From: Nocardioides sp. URHA0020
GTDB lineage: Bacteria > Actinomycetota > Actinomycetes > Propionibacteriales > Nocardioidaceae
Assembly (NCBI RefSeq): GCF_000620705.1
Contig: NZ_KK211172.1
Location: 132,431-196,430, forward strand
Direction: 5' to 3'
Length of the DNA stretch: 64,000 nt
The position numbers were made by a program, and so were the translations under genes. How positions within the stretch are numbered: position 1 is the stretch's first letter; every line of letters begins with the position of its first letter. Of the stretch, positions 58,160 to 64,000 are shown piece by piece. The notes beneath the pieces were generated by a model that was given only the letters and a program-made list of their open reading frames with translations, was not told where the DNA came from and ran no database searches.

Positions 58160-58558
58160 TCAGTGGGCGTGCACACCCCGGTAGTACTCGAAGATCCAGC
58201 CGGTCAGCGTCACCGCACCGATGAGCACCCCGATGATGAAGAGCCACCAGGCGCCGGCGGCCAGGCCGAACACGCACACCCCGAGCGCCAGCGCGCACCA
58301 CAGCGGCCACCACGAGTACGGCGGGAAGAAGCCCAGCTCGCCCGCGCCGTCGGCGATCTCGCCGTCCTTGCGGTCCTCGGGACGCGGGTCCATGTTCTTC
58401 GCGTGGAACCCGAGGTAGATGGTCACCATCAGGGTCAGCAGCGTCGTCATGGTCAGCGCCGAGGTGCCGGTCCAGTCACTGGTGATGAACCAGTACGCCG
58501 GGCTCACCAGCACGAGGAAGATCGTGCAGATCCCGAAGACCCATGCCTCGGACTTCAT
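58160..58558 (-). CDS. ctaF: Cytochrome c oxidase subunit IV, actinobacterial type
   Basis: A 132-aa membrane protein with four helices: AWVFGICTIFLVLVSPAYWF, LTMTTLLTLMVTIYLGFHA, WWPLWCALALGVCVFGLAAG and WWLFIIGVLIGAVTLTGWIF. A conserved hydrophilic loop (ADGAGELGFFPPYSWWP) separates the pairs. This is the small subunit found only in actinobacterial aa3 oxidases. Its ATG overlaps the ctaD stop by one base (TGATG), so it is the last gene of ctaC-ctaD-ctaF. Confidence 0.95.
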   Translation of the reverse strand: MKSEAWVFGICTIFLVLVSPAYWFITSDWTGTSALTMTTLLTLMVTIYLGFHAKNMDPRPEDRKDGEIADGAGELGFFPPYSWWPLWCALALGVCVFGLAAGAWWLFIIGVLIGAVTLTGWIFEYYRGVHAH

Positions 58559-60321
58559 CAGGCGTCGCCCTCCGGCTTGTTGTTCTCGGTGCGGTCGCGC
58601 AGCATCTCCTCGCGACCCTCCATGTCAGGTGCGTCCGCAGGTCCACCGACCCGGGCCATCTCGTTGTCCTCCAGCTCGATCGCCGCCACCTCGGGGTGGT
58701 GCAGGTCGAAGGCGGGGGACTCCGAGCGGATCCGCGGGATCGTGACGAAGTTGTGGCGCGGCGGCGGGCAGCTGGTCGCCCACTCCAGCGAGCGGCCCCA
58801 GCCCCACGGGTCGTCGACGTTGACCAGCGGCGCACGCCGTGAGACGTAGACGTTGTAGAGGAACGGCAGCGTCGAGGCGCCGAGCAGGAACGCACCGATC
58901 GTGGAGATCTGGTTCAGCGTGGTGAAGCCGTCGCCGGGCAGGTAGTCGGCGTAGCGACGCGGCATGCCCTCGACGCCGACCCAGTGCTGGACCAGGAAGG
59001 TGAGGTGGAAGCCGATGAACAGCAGCCAGAAGTGCAGCTTGCCGAGACGCTCGTCGAGCATCCGCCCGGTCATCTTCGGCCACCAGAAGTAGAACCCGGC
59101 GAACATCGCGAACACCACGGTCCCGAAGACGACGTAGTGGAAGTGCGCGACCACGAAGTAGGAGTCCGACACGTGGAAGTCCAGCGGCGGACTGGCCAGG
59201 ATGATGCCGGTCAGGCCACCGAACAGGAACGTCGTGAGGAACCCGATCGACCACAGCATGGGGGTGTCGAACGAGACCGATCCGCCCCACATCGTGCCGA
59301 TCCAGTTGAAGAACTTCACCCCGGTCGGGATCGCGATCAGGAACGTCATGCCCGAGAAGAACGGCAGGTCCACCGCTCCGGTGACGAACATGTGGTGCGC
59401 CCACACCGCCACCGACAGGATCGCGATGCCGAGCGTCGCGCCGACCAGCCCGATGTAGCCGAAGATCGGCTTGCGGCTGAAGACCGGCAGGATCTCGGTG
59501 ATGATGCCGAAGAACGGCAGCGCGATGATGTAGACCTCGGGGTGGCCGAAGAACCAGAACAGGTGCTGCCACAAGATCGCGCCGCCGTGGGCGGTGTCGA
59601 AGACGTGGGCCCCGAGCTGGCGGTCGGCCTCCAGGGAGAGCAGCGCGCCCGCGAGCACCGGGAAGGCGATGAGCACCAGCAGACTGGTGACCAGCGTGTT
59701 CCACACGAAGATCGGCATCCGGAACATCGTCATCCCCGGTGCGCGCATGCAGATGATCGTGGTGATGAAGTTGACCGCACCCAGGATGGTGCCCAGACCC
59801 GCCATCCACAGCCCCATGATCCACAGGTCGCCGCCGACGCCCGGCGACCTGACGGCGTCGGAGAGCGGCGTGTAGGCGAACCAGCCGAAGTCCGCCGCGC
59901 CCTGCGGGGTGAGGAAGCCCGAGGCCGCGATCAGGCCACCGAAGAGGAAGAGCCAGTAGCTGAACATGTTCAGCCGCGGGAACGCCACGTCGGGCGAGCC
60001 GATCTGCAACGGCATGATCACGTTGCCGAACCCGAAGAACAAAGGCGTCGCGAAGAGCAGCAGCATGATCGTGCCGTGCATCGTGAAGAGCTGGTTGTAG
60101 AGCTCGTCGTTCACGATCTGCATGCCCGGGTAGGCCAGCTCGGAGCGGATCAGCATGGCCATCAGGCCGCCGACCATGAACCAGGCGAACGACGTACCGA
60201 GGTAGAGCTTGCCGATCAGCTTGTGGTCGGTGGTCGTCAGGATCGTCGCCAGCATCGCGCCGAGCGGCCTGCGCGGCACCGGAACGGCGCTGGTGGTGGG
60301 CTGTGCGGCCGTGGCAGTCAC
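58558..60321 (-). CDS. ctaD: Cytochrome c oxidase subunit I
   Basis: The 587-aa catalytic subunit of the aa3 oxidase with about twelve helices. It contains the heme-copper motifs: FTMHGTIMLLLFATPLFFG (low-spin heme ligand), FWFFGHPEVYIIALPFFG with the CuB His and the cross-linked Tyr, VWAHHMFVTG for CuB and FVVAHFHYVVFGTV for both hemes. It reduces O2 to water and pumps protons. GTG 60321 overlaps the ctaC stop by 4 bp. A longer frame to 61122 runs antiparallel through ctaC and is a shadow. Confidence 0.96.
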   Translation of the reverse strand: MTATAAQPTTSAVPVPRRPLGAMLATILTTTDHKLIGKLYLGTSFAWFMVGGLMAMLIRSELAYPGMQIVNDELYNQLFTMHGTIMLLLFATPLFFGFGNVIMPLQIGSPDVAFPRLNMFSYWLFLFGGLIAASGFLTPQGAADFGWFAYTPLSDAVRSPGVGGDLWIMGLWMAGLGTILGAVNFITTIICMRAPGMTMFRMPIFVWNTLVTSLLVLIAFPVLAGALLSLEADRQLGAHVFDTAHGGAILWQHLFWFFGHPEVYIIALPFFGIITEILPVFSRKPIFGYIGLVGATLGIAILSVAVWAHHMFVTGAVDLPFFSGMTFLIAIPTGVKFFNWIGTMWGGSVSFDTPMLWSIGFLTTFLFGGLTGIILASPPLDFHVSDSYFVVAHFHYVVFGTVVFAMFAGFYFWWPKMTGRMLDERLGKLHFWLLFIGFHLTFLVQHWVGVEGMPRRYADYLPGDGFTTLNQISTIGAFLLGASTLPFLYNVYVSRRAPLVNVDDPWGWGRSLEWATSCPPPRHNFVTIPRIRSESPAFDLHHPEVAAIELEDNEMARVGGPADAPDMEGREEMLRDRTENNKPEGDA

Positions 60322-61247
60322 TTGCCTTCTCCCTCGGGGTTCTCGTCCAGTCCGGCCTGCGTCGTGGCGTTCTCGCCACCGAGCAGCGGCAGGTCGGAGG
60401 TCGCGCCTGCGGCCTCGAGCTGCTGCAGGTGCGCCTGGTAGTCCTCCATGCTCACGACGTGGACGTTGAAGAGCATTCGCGAGTGGTAGACACCGCAGAG
60501 CTCGTAGCACTTGCCGCTGAAGTCGCCGGTCCTGGTCGGCTTGATCACGTAGTGGTTCACGCGTCCCGGGACGACGTCCATCTTCATCAGGAAGGCGGGG
60601 ACGCCGAAGTCGTGGATGACGTCGGGCGAGTGCAGGTTGAAGCGGGTGGTGACGCCGACGGGCAGGTAGAGGTCCGCGATCTGCGAGCCGGTGCCGGAGT
60701 TGTGGACGTACGACGAGTACGGGAACTTGCCGTCCGTCGCGTCCTCGTTGGCGGAGCTGTCCATCTCGCCGACGCCGTAGTTGAAGGTCCACGACCACTG
60801 CTGGCCGACGACCTCGATGGTGTTCTCCGGCGGGCTGCGGTCCTCGTCGAGGACGTAGTTCTGCGTCTTCACCGTGTGGGCGAAGAACACGACGACCATG
60901 ATGACCGGCGCGATCGTGTAGAAGATCTCGAGCGGCAGGTTGTAGCGCGTCTGCACGGGGATCTCGTCGTCGCTGCGGCGACGGAAGCGCCAGATCGCGT
61001 AGAAGATCAGGCCCCAGACGATGATGCCGGTGATGAGCGCGGCGATCCACGCTCCCTGCCACAGGCCGAGGATCCGCTCGCCCTGCTCGGACGCCGGGTC
61101 GGGCATCGCGAAGCGCTCCCACTCACCCTTCGTCTGCGACGAGCAACCGCCGAGCACCAGGACACTGATACCCACGGCGGCGAGGGCGGCCATACGCCGG
61201 ACGACAGCCGGCTTCCCGGCCGTACGCCTGGGGAGTTGCAGACCCAC
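60318..61247 (-). CDS. ctaC: Cytochrome c oxidase subunit II
   Basis: A 309-aa lipoprotein subunit. The lipobox LVLGGCSS near residue 35 provides a lipid anchor; two membrane helices follow (WIAALITGIIVWGLIFYAI, IFYTIAPVIMVVVFFAHTV). The CuA site is GKCYELCGVYHSRMLFNVHV with Cys, Cys, His and Met, and the aromatic electron-entry patch is VVGQQWSWTFNYG. The start is GTG 61247. It is the first gene of ctaC-ctaD-ctaF and divergent from the cysteine desulfurase gene. Confidence 0.96.
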   Translation of the reverse strand: MGLQLPRRTAGKPAVVRRMAALAAVGISVLVLGGCSSQTKGEWERFAMPDPASEQGERILGLWQGAWIAALITGIIVWGLIFYAIWRFRRRSDDEIPVQTRYNLPLEIFYTIAPVIMVVVFFAHTVKTQNYVLDEDRSPPENTIEVVGQQWSWTFNYGVGEMDSSANEDATDGKFPYSSYVHNSGTGSQIADLYLPVGVTTRFNLHSPDVIHDFGVPAFLMKMDVVPGRVNHYVIKPTRTGDFSGKCYELCGVYHSRMLFNVHVVSMEDYQAHLQQLEAAGATSDLPLLGGENATTQAGLDENPEGEGK

Positions 61248-61339
61248 GAACGAGCCCCTCTCTCAACGATCACGGACAGGTTTCACACTATCCGAATGAC
61301 CCCCCGGTTGAGCCGCTGGGGTGCCGGTAGATTCGCGAT

Positions 61340-62434
61340 GTGACAAATGCCGCGGCCTACCTGGACTCCGCGTCGTCCGAGCCGTTGCACCCCGCGGCAC
61401 GCGCGACCCTGCTGGCGGCGTACGACCGTGGCTACGCCGACCCGCGGCGCCTGCACGGCCCCGGTCGGGACGCCCGGTTGCTCCTCGACAACGCCCGCGC
61501 GGTGGTCGCCGAGTGCCTCGACGTGCGGGTCGACGAGGTCACGTTCACCGCTTCGGGCACCGACGCCGTGCACCGGGGTCTGCTCGGCCTCCGGCGTGTC
61601 GGTGCGACCGTCGCCCACTCGGCCGTCGAGCACTCGGCCGTCGTCCATGCCGCCACCTGGGCGGGCGACCCCGTCGAGATCCCGGTCGACCGCGCCGGCC
61701 GCGTCCGTCGCGAGGCGATCGGCCCGCTCGCCACGGGTGTCGTCGCCGTGCAGAGCGCCAACCACGAGGTGGGGACGCTCCAGCCGGTGGCCGAGATCGC
61801 CGCCGGGCTCGACGTACCTCTCTTCGTGGACGCCTGCGCGTCGATGGGCCGGCTCCCGCTCCCCCACGGCTGGGACGCCCTCGCCGGGTCCGCGCACAAG
61901 TGGGGCGGCCCGCCCGGTGTCGGCGTGCTGCTGGTCCGCAAGGGCGCGCGCTGGCTCAACCCCTTCCCCGGCGACGACCGCATCGACGAGCGCTCCGGCG
62001 GCTTCGAGAACGTCCCGGCCGCGCTCGCGGCGGCCGCCGCCCTTCGAGCGGTCGTGACGGAGCGCGACGAGGTCAACGCCCGGCAGCATGCGCTGGTGGA
62101 CCGGATCCGGGCTTCGGCCGCGCAGGTCCGCGACGTCGAGGTGGTCGGCGACCCCGTCGACCGGCTCCCCCACCTGGTCACGTTCTCCTGCCTCTACGTC
62201 GACGGCGAGGCGATCGTGACCGAGCTCGACCGGCGGGGCTACGGCGTCGCGAGCGGCTCGGCCTGCACCGCCTCGACGCTCACCCCGAGCCGGGTGCTGG
62301 AGGCGATGGGCGTGCTGACCCACGGCAACGTCCGGGTCTCGCTCACCCGCGACACGACCGCCGAGGACGTCGACGGCTTCCTGGCCGTGCTGCCCGACGT
62401 CGTGCGCGATCTCCGCGCCGAGGTCGGCCTGTGA
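61340..62434 (+). CDS. Cysteine desulfurase (NifS/IscS-like, class V aminotransferase)
   Basis: A 364-aa PLP enzyme that takes sulfur from cysteine. Features: AAYLDSASSEPLHPAAR at the start, TFTASGTDAVHRGLLG, QSANHEVGTLQPV, PLFVDACASMGRLP and the PLP lysine in GSAHKWGGPPGVGVL. The catalytic Cys is in GYGVASGSACTASTLTPS. Sulfur probably goes to the TusA-like protein encoded next, whose start overlaps this gene's stop by 4 bp. It is divergent from ctaC. The role may be tRNA thiolation or cofactor sulfur supply, not Fe-S cluster assembly by itself. Confidence 0.92.
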   Translation: MTNAAAYLDSASSEPLHPAARATLLAAYDRGYADPRRLHGPGRDARLLLDNARAVVAECLDVRVDEVTFTASGTDAVHRGLLGLRRVGATVAHSAVEHSAVVHAATWAGDPVEIPVDRAGRVRREAIGPLATGVVAVQSANHEVGTLQPVAEIAAGLDVPLFVDACASMGRLPLPHGWDALAGSAHKWGGPPGVGVLLVRKGARWLNPFPGDDRIDERSGGFENVPAALAAAAALRAVVTERDEVNARQHALVDRIRASAAQVRDVEVVGDPVDRLPHLVTFSCLYVDGEAIVTELDRRGYGVASGSACTASTLTPSRVLEAMGVLTHGNVRVSLTRDTTAEDVDGFLAVLPDVVRDLRAEVGL

Positions 62435-62676
62435 GCACCCCGACGACGGCGGACCTCGAGCTCGACTGCCGCGGCATGCTGTGCCCGCTGCCGATCATCG
62501 AGCTCGGCAAGCGGTACGCCGAGGTGGCGGTGGGTGGGCTCGTGGCAGTGGTGGCGACCGACGTCGCCGCGCGCACCGACGTGCCGGCGTGGTGCCGGAT
62601 GCGCGGTCAGGAGTACGTCGGCGAGGAGCTGGCAGACGACGGCTCGCCGCGCTACGTCGTACGCCGGGTCAGCTGA
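62431..62676 (+). CDS. TusA-like sulfur carrier protein
   Basis: An 81-aa protein with the TusA/SirA fold: LELDCRGMLCPLPIIELGK carries the CPxP motif whose Cys accepts persulfide sulfur. GLVAVVATDVAARTDVPAWC and GQEYVGEELADDGSPRYV complete the domain. GTG 62431 overlaps the cysteine desulfurase stop (GTGA), so the two form a sulfur relay unit. Its 3' end overlaps the convergent kinase gene by 8 bp. It is too short to be listed as its own frame and was found as the tail of a shifted frame. Confidence 0.92.
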   Translation: MSTPTTADLELDCRGMLCPLPIIELGKRYAEVAVGGLVAVVATDVAARTDVPAWCRMRGQEYVGEELADDGSPRYVVRRVS

Positions 62677-63652
62677 TGCTCTTGAGGTGCGGCTCGACCT
62701 CGTCGGCCGCCTCGCGGCCGTAGGAGAGCTCGACCCGGGCCAGGAACTGCGCCGGGGTGAAGGAGTACTCCTGCGTGCCCACCGTCTCGACGACGTACGC
62801 CGCCAGCACGCACCCGACCTGCGCCGCCCGCTCGAGGCCGAGGCCCCAGGCGAGCGCGGCGAGGAAGCCGGAGCGGAAGGCGTCGCCGACTCCGGTCGGC
62901 TCGACCGCGGTGACGCCGGACGCCGCCGGGAGCACGATGTCGGCCTCGCCGAGGCGCTGCACGCGGACGCCGTCCTTGCCCAGCGTGGTGACCTGCACGC
63001 CGACCCGGTCGAGCACCTCGGCGGCGCTCCAGCCGGTCTTCTGCTCGATCATGTGCGACTCGTACTCGTTGGAGAAGAGGATCGCCGCACCGTCGATGAG
63101 CTTGCGGATCAGCTCCCCGTCGCTGAAGGCGAGCTGCTGGCTGGGGTCGGCGATGAACGGGTAGCCGCGCTGACGGCACTCGTCGGTGTGGCGCAGCATG
63201 CCGTCGGGGTCGTCGGCACCGATCAGCACGTAGTCCGGCTGGCCGACGCGGTCGACGACCGGGCCGAGCTCGATCAGCCGGGCCTCGCTCATCGCGCCGG
63301 GGTAGAACGACGCGATCTGCGCGCCGGTCGGGTCGGTGGTGCACACGAAGCGGGCGGTGTGCCGCGTGTCGGAGATGCGCACGTGGGAGCAGTTGACGCC
63401 GTGCCGCTCGAGCCACGAGCGGTAGTCGGCGAAGTCCTCGCCGGCCGCGCCGACGAGCACCGGCCGCAGGCCGAGCTGGCCGAGACCGAAGCACATGTTG
63501 GCGGCCACGCCGCCGCGGCGGATCTCCAGGTCGTCGACCAGGAAGGACAGCGAGATCTTGTCCAGCTGCTCGACCACGAGCGAGTCGGCGAACTTGCCCT
63601 GGAAGCTCATCAGGTGGTCAGTGGCGATGGAGCCCGCGATCAGCAGCGACAT
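62669..63652 (-). CDS. PfkB-family carbohydrate/adenosine kinase (CbhK-like)
   Basis: A 327-aa kinase of the ribokinase/PfkB family. It starts LLIAGSIATDHLMSFQGKF, has RRGGVAANMCFGLGQLGLRP, the substrate region ISDTRHTARFVCTTDPTGAQ, and the anion hole EPTGVGDAFRSGFLAAL with the catalytic Asp. The nearest match I can recall is the actinobacterial adenosine-kinase-like CbhK protein (mycobacterial Rv2202c), which also sits near ctaC. Substrate: adenosine or a related nucleoside or sugar. ATG 63652. The 3' end overlaps the TusA gene. Confidence 0.88.
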   Translation of the reverse strand: MSLLIAGSIATDHLMSFQGKFADSLVVEQLDKISLSFLVDDLEIRRGGVAANMCFGLGQLGLRPVLVGAAGEDFADYRSWLERHGVNCSHVRISDTRHTARFVCTTDPTGAQIASFYPGAMSEARLIELGPVVDRVGQPDYVLIGADDPDGMLRHTDECRQRGYPFIADPSQQLAFSDGELIRKLIDGAAILFSNEYESHMIEQKTGWSAAEVLDRVGVQVTTLGKDGVRVQRLGEADIVLPAASGVTAVEPTGVGDAFRSGFLAALAWGLGLERAAQVGCVLAAYVVETVGTQEYSFTPAQFLARVELSYGREAADEVEPHLKSIS

Positions 63653-63663
63653 GACACGGGAGA

Positions 63664-63699
63664 CTACCGATCGGTACTCCTACTCGTACCAATCGGTAG
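63664..63699. promoter_or_regulatory. Tandem operator-like palindromes upstream of a small gene
   Basis: TACCGATCGGTA (63665-63676, perfect palindrome) and TACCAATCGGTA (63687-63698, one mismatch) are spaced 22 bp apart, about two helical turns. With their flanks they form a larger inverted repeat, CTACCGATCGGTA / TACCAATCGGTAG. They fill the 64-bp gap between the divergent kinase gene and the small gene. The form is typical of TetR-type regulators. Confidence 0.6.
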
Positions 63700-63716
63700 C
63701 ACCTAGCGTCGATCGC

Positions 63717-63911
63717 ATGAGCACCCCGAGACTCGCGTACGACGACCTCTCGTCCCCCGCCGAGATGACCACCGACTGCCTGGCGGTCCAGGCGTCGCTG
63801 ACCCGGCCGCTCACCGCCGCCGCCCGCGACCTCTCCCAGGAGCAGGGCAAGCGCGACATCGAGATCCCCGCCGCCGCCGCCCGCCTCGCGAGCGCCATCT
63901 ACGGCGAGTAG
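63717..63911 (+). CDS. Small hypothetical protein
   Basis: A 64-aa protein, MSTPRLAYDDLSSPAEMTTD at the start, with a middle helix (LAVQASLTRPLTAAARDL) and an Ala-rich helix at the end (AAAARLASAIYGE). No signal peptide, membrane segment or metal motif is visible. The ATG at 63717 lies 18 bp after a pair of operator-like palindromes, which supports regulated expression of a real gene. I recognise no family. Confidence 0.55.
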   Translation: MSTPRLAYDDLSSPAEMTTDCLAVQASLTRPLTAAARDLSQEQGKRDIEIPAAAARLASAIYGE

Positions 63912-63914
63912 CCG

Positions 63915-63977
63915 CCGGTCGAGCAGCGAGCGTCGTCCCGCCGGTCGAGCAGCGAGCGCCAGCGAGCGTCGTCGAGC
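63915..63977. repeat. GC-rich extragenic repeat of a second family
   Basis: CCGGTCGAGCAGCGAGCG appears at 63915-63932 and 63941-63958. The second copy is extended by an AGCGAGCG block, with CGTCGTCGAG closing it. This GGTCGAGCAGCGAGCG / CGTCGTCGAG motif is a dispersed repeat I recall from several high-GC actinobacteria. It lies just downstream of the small gene. The remainder of the window, to 64000, shows nothing else. Confidence 0.65.
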
Positions 63978-64000
63978 CCCCCGCACCCCAGCGCCTGCCT

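Noticed and set aside
1..64000. tRNA, rRNA or other known structured RNA genes
   Set aside because: Apart from the riboswitch I saw no tRNA-like cloverleaf with the conserved T-loop sequence and no rRNA segment. A tRNA scan would be decisive; I could not run one.
1..64000. Insertion sequences, integrases or prophage genes as the source of the Tad insertion
   Set aside because: No transposase, integrase or phage structural motif was found in any supported gene, and no att-like direct repeats were noticed at the Tad borders.

Overview
The window is about 64 kb of very GC-rich, densely packed actinobacterial chromosome. GTG starts are frequent and 4-bp stop/start overlaps (GTGA, ATGA) are common. 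Gene content and gene order suggest the order Propionibacteriales, and a Nocardioides-like organism is my best guess. That guess is inference; no rRNA or tRNA gene is present to confirm it. The order aroG (class II DAHP synthase) / PlsC / ArsA / SRPBCC / fadD15 / NlpC-P60 / DEDD-GIY-YIG nuclease / trpD / ctaE-qcrCAB / ctaF-ctaC / PfkB kinase resembles, from memory, the Mycobacterium tuberculosis Rv2178c-Rv2202c neighbourhood. The window is therefore largely conserved backbone with lineage-specific insertions, chiefly a Tad/Flp pilus locus.

Layout. 0-4.2 kb: an edge gene fragment, threonine aldolase, class II DAHP synthase and an APC amino-acid permease, all on the minus strand. 4.3-7.8 kb: a single-chain ABC exporter with one predicted degenerate ATP site. 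7.9-12.6 kb: two adjacent phosphofructokinase-family genes that both carry pyrophosphate-type signatures, then DUF1028 and glycerol kinase. 12.6-17.5 kb: a coiled-coil protein, flavin reductase, PlsC acyltransferase, an esterase, a small membrane protein and a TIGR00300 protein. 17.5-22.5 kb: two ROK glucokinases flanking tadE-tadG. 22.5-26 kb: DUF5304-like protein, ArsA-like ATPase (apparent CTG start), SRPBCC protein and the divergent acyl-CoA ligase. 26.2-35.4 kb: a Tad operon (cpaB, cpaE, cpaF, a VWA-TadB fusion, tadC) ending in a histidine kinase/response regulator pair, facing two Flp pilin genes. 35.5-41.3 kb: two membrane metallopeptidases, an NlpC/P60 hydrolase behind a c-di-AMP (ydaO-type) riboswitch, and an NYN-domain protein between two small cysteine-motif proteins. 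41.4-49.2 kb: DEDD exonuclease/GIY-YIG fusion, polytopic membrane protein, Lrp-type RAM protein and a 1326-aa secreted beta-sandwich repeat protein. 49.2-61.3 kb: trpD, a receiver-like protein, and the genes of the cytochrome bcc-aa3 branch (ctaG, ctaE, qcrC, qcrA, qcrB, ctaF, ctaD, ctaC), with an L,D-transpeptidase and a large palindromic repeat array between them. 61.3-64 kb: NifS/TusA sulfur-transfer pair, a PfkB-family kinase and a small ORF behind a tandem operator-like motif.

How the parts work together. The qcr/cta genes encode the terminal respiratory supercomplex. The Tad genes encode a surface pilus; its minor pilins are detached and sit beside the glucokinases, and no prepilin peptidase is visible here. 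The NlpC/P60 hydrolase, L,D-transpeptidase and membrane proteases form a cell-envelope theme. The PPi-type PFKs, the two ROK kinases and glycerol kinase form a glycolytic theme. Extragenic palindromic repeats of one family occur at 21.0-21.2 kb and 56.2-56.8 kb, and a second family occurs at the right edge.
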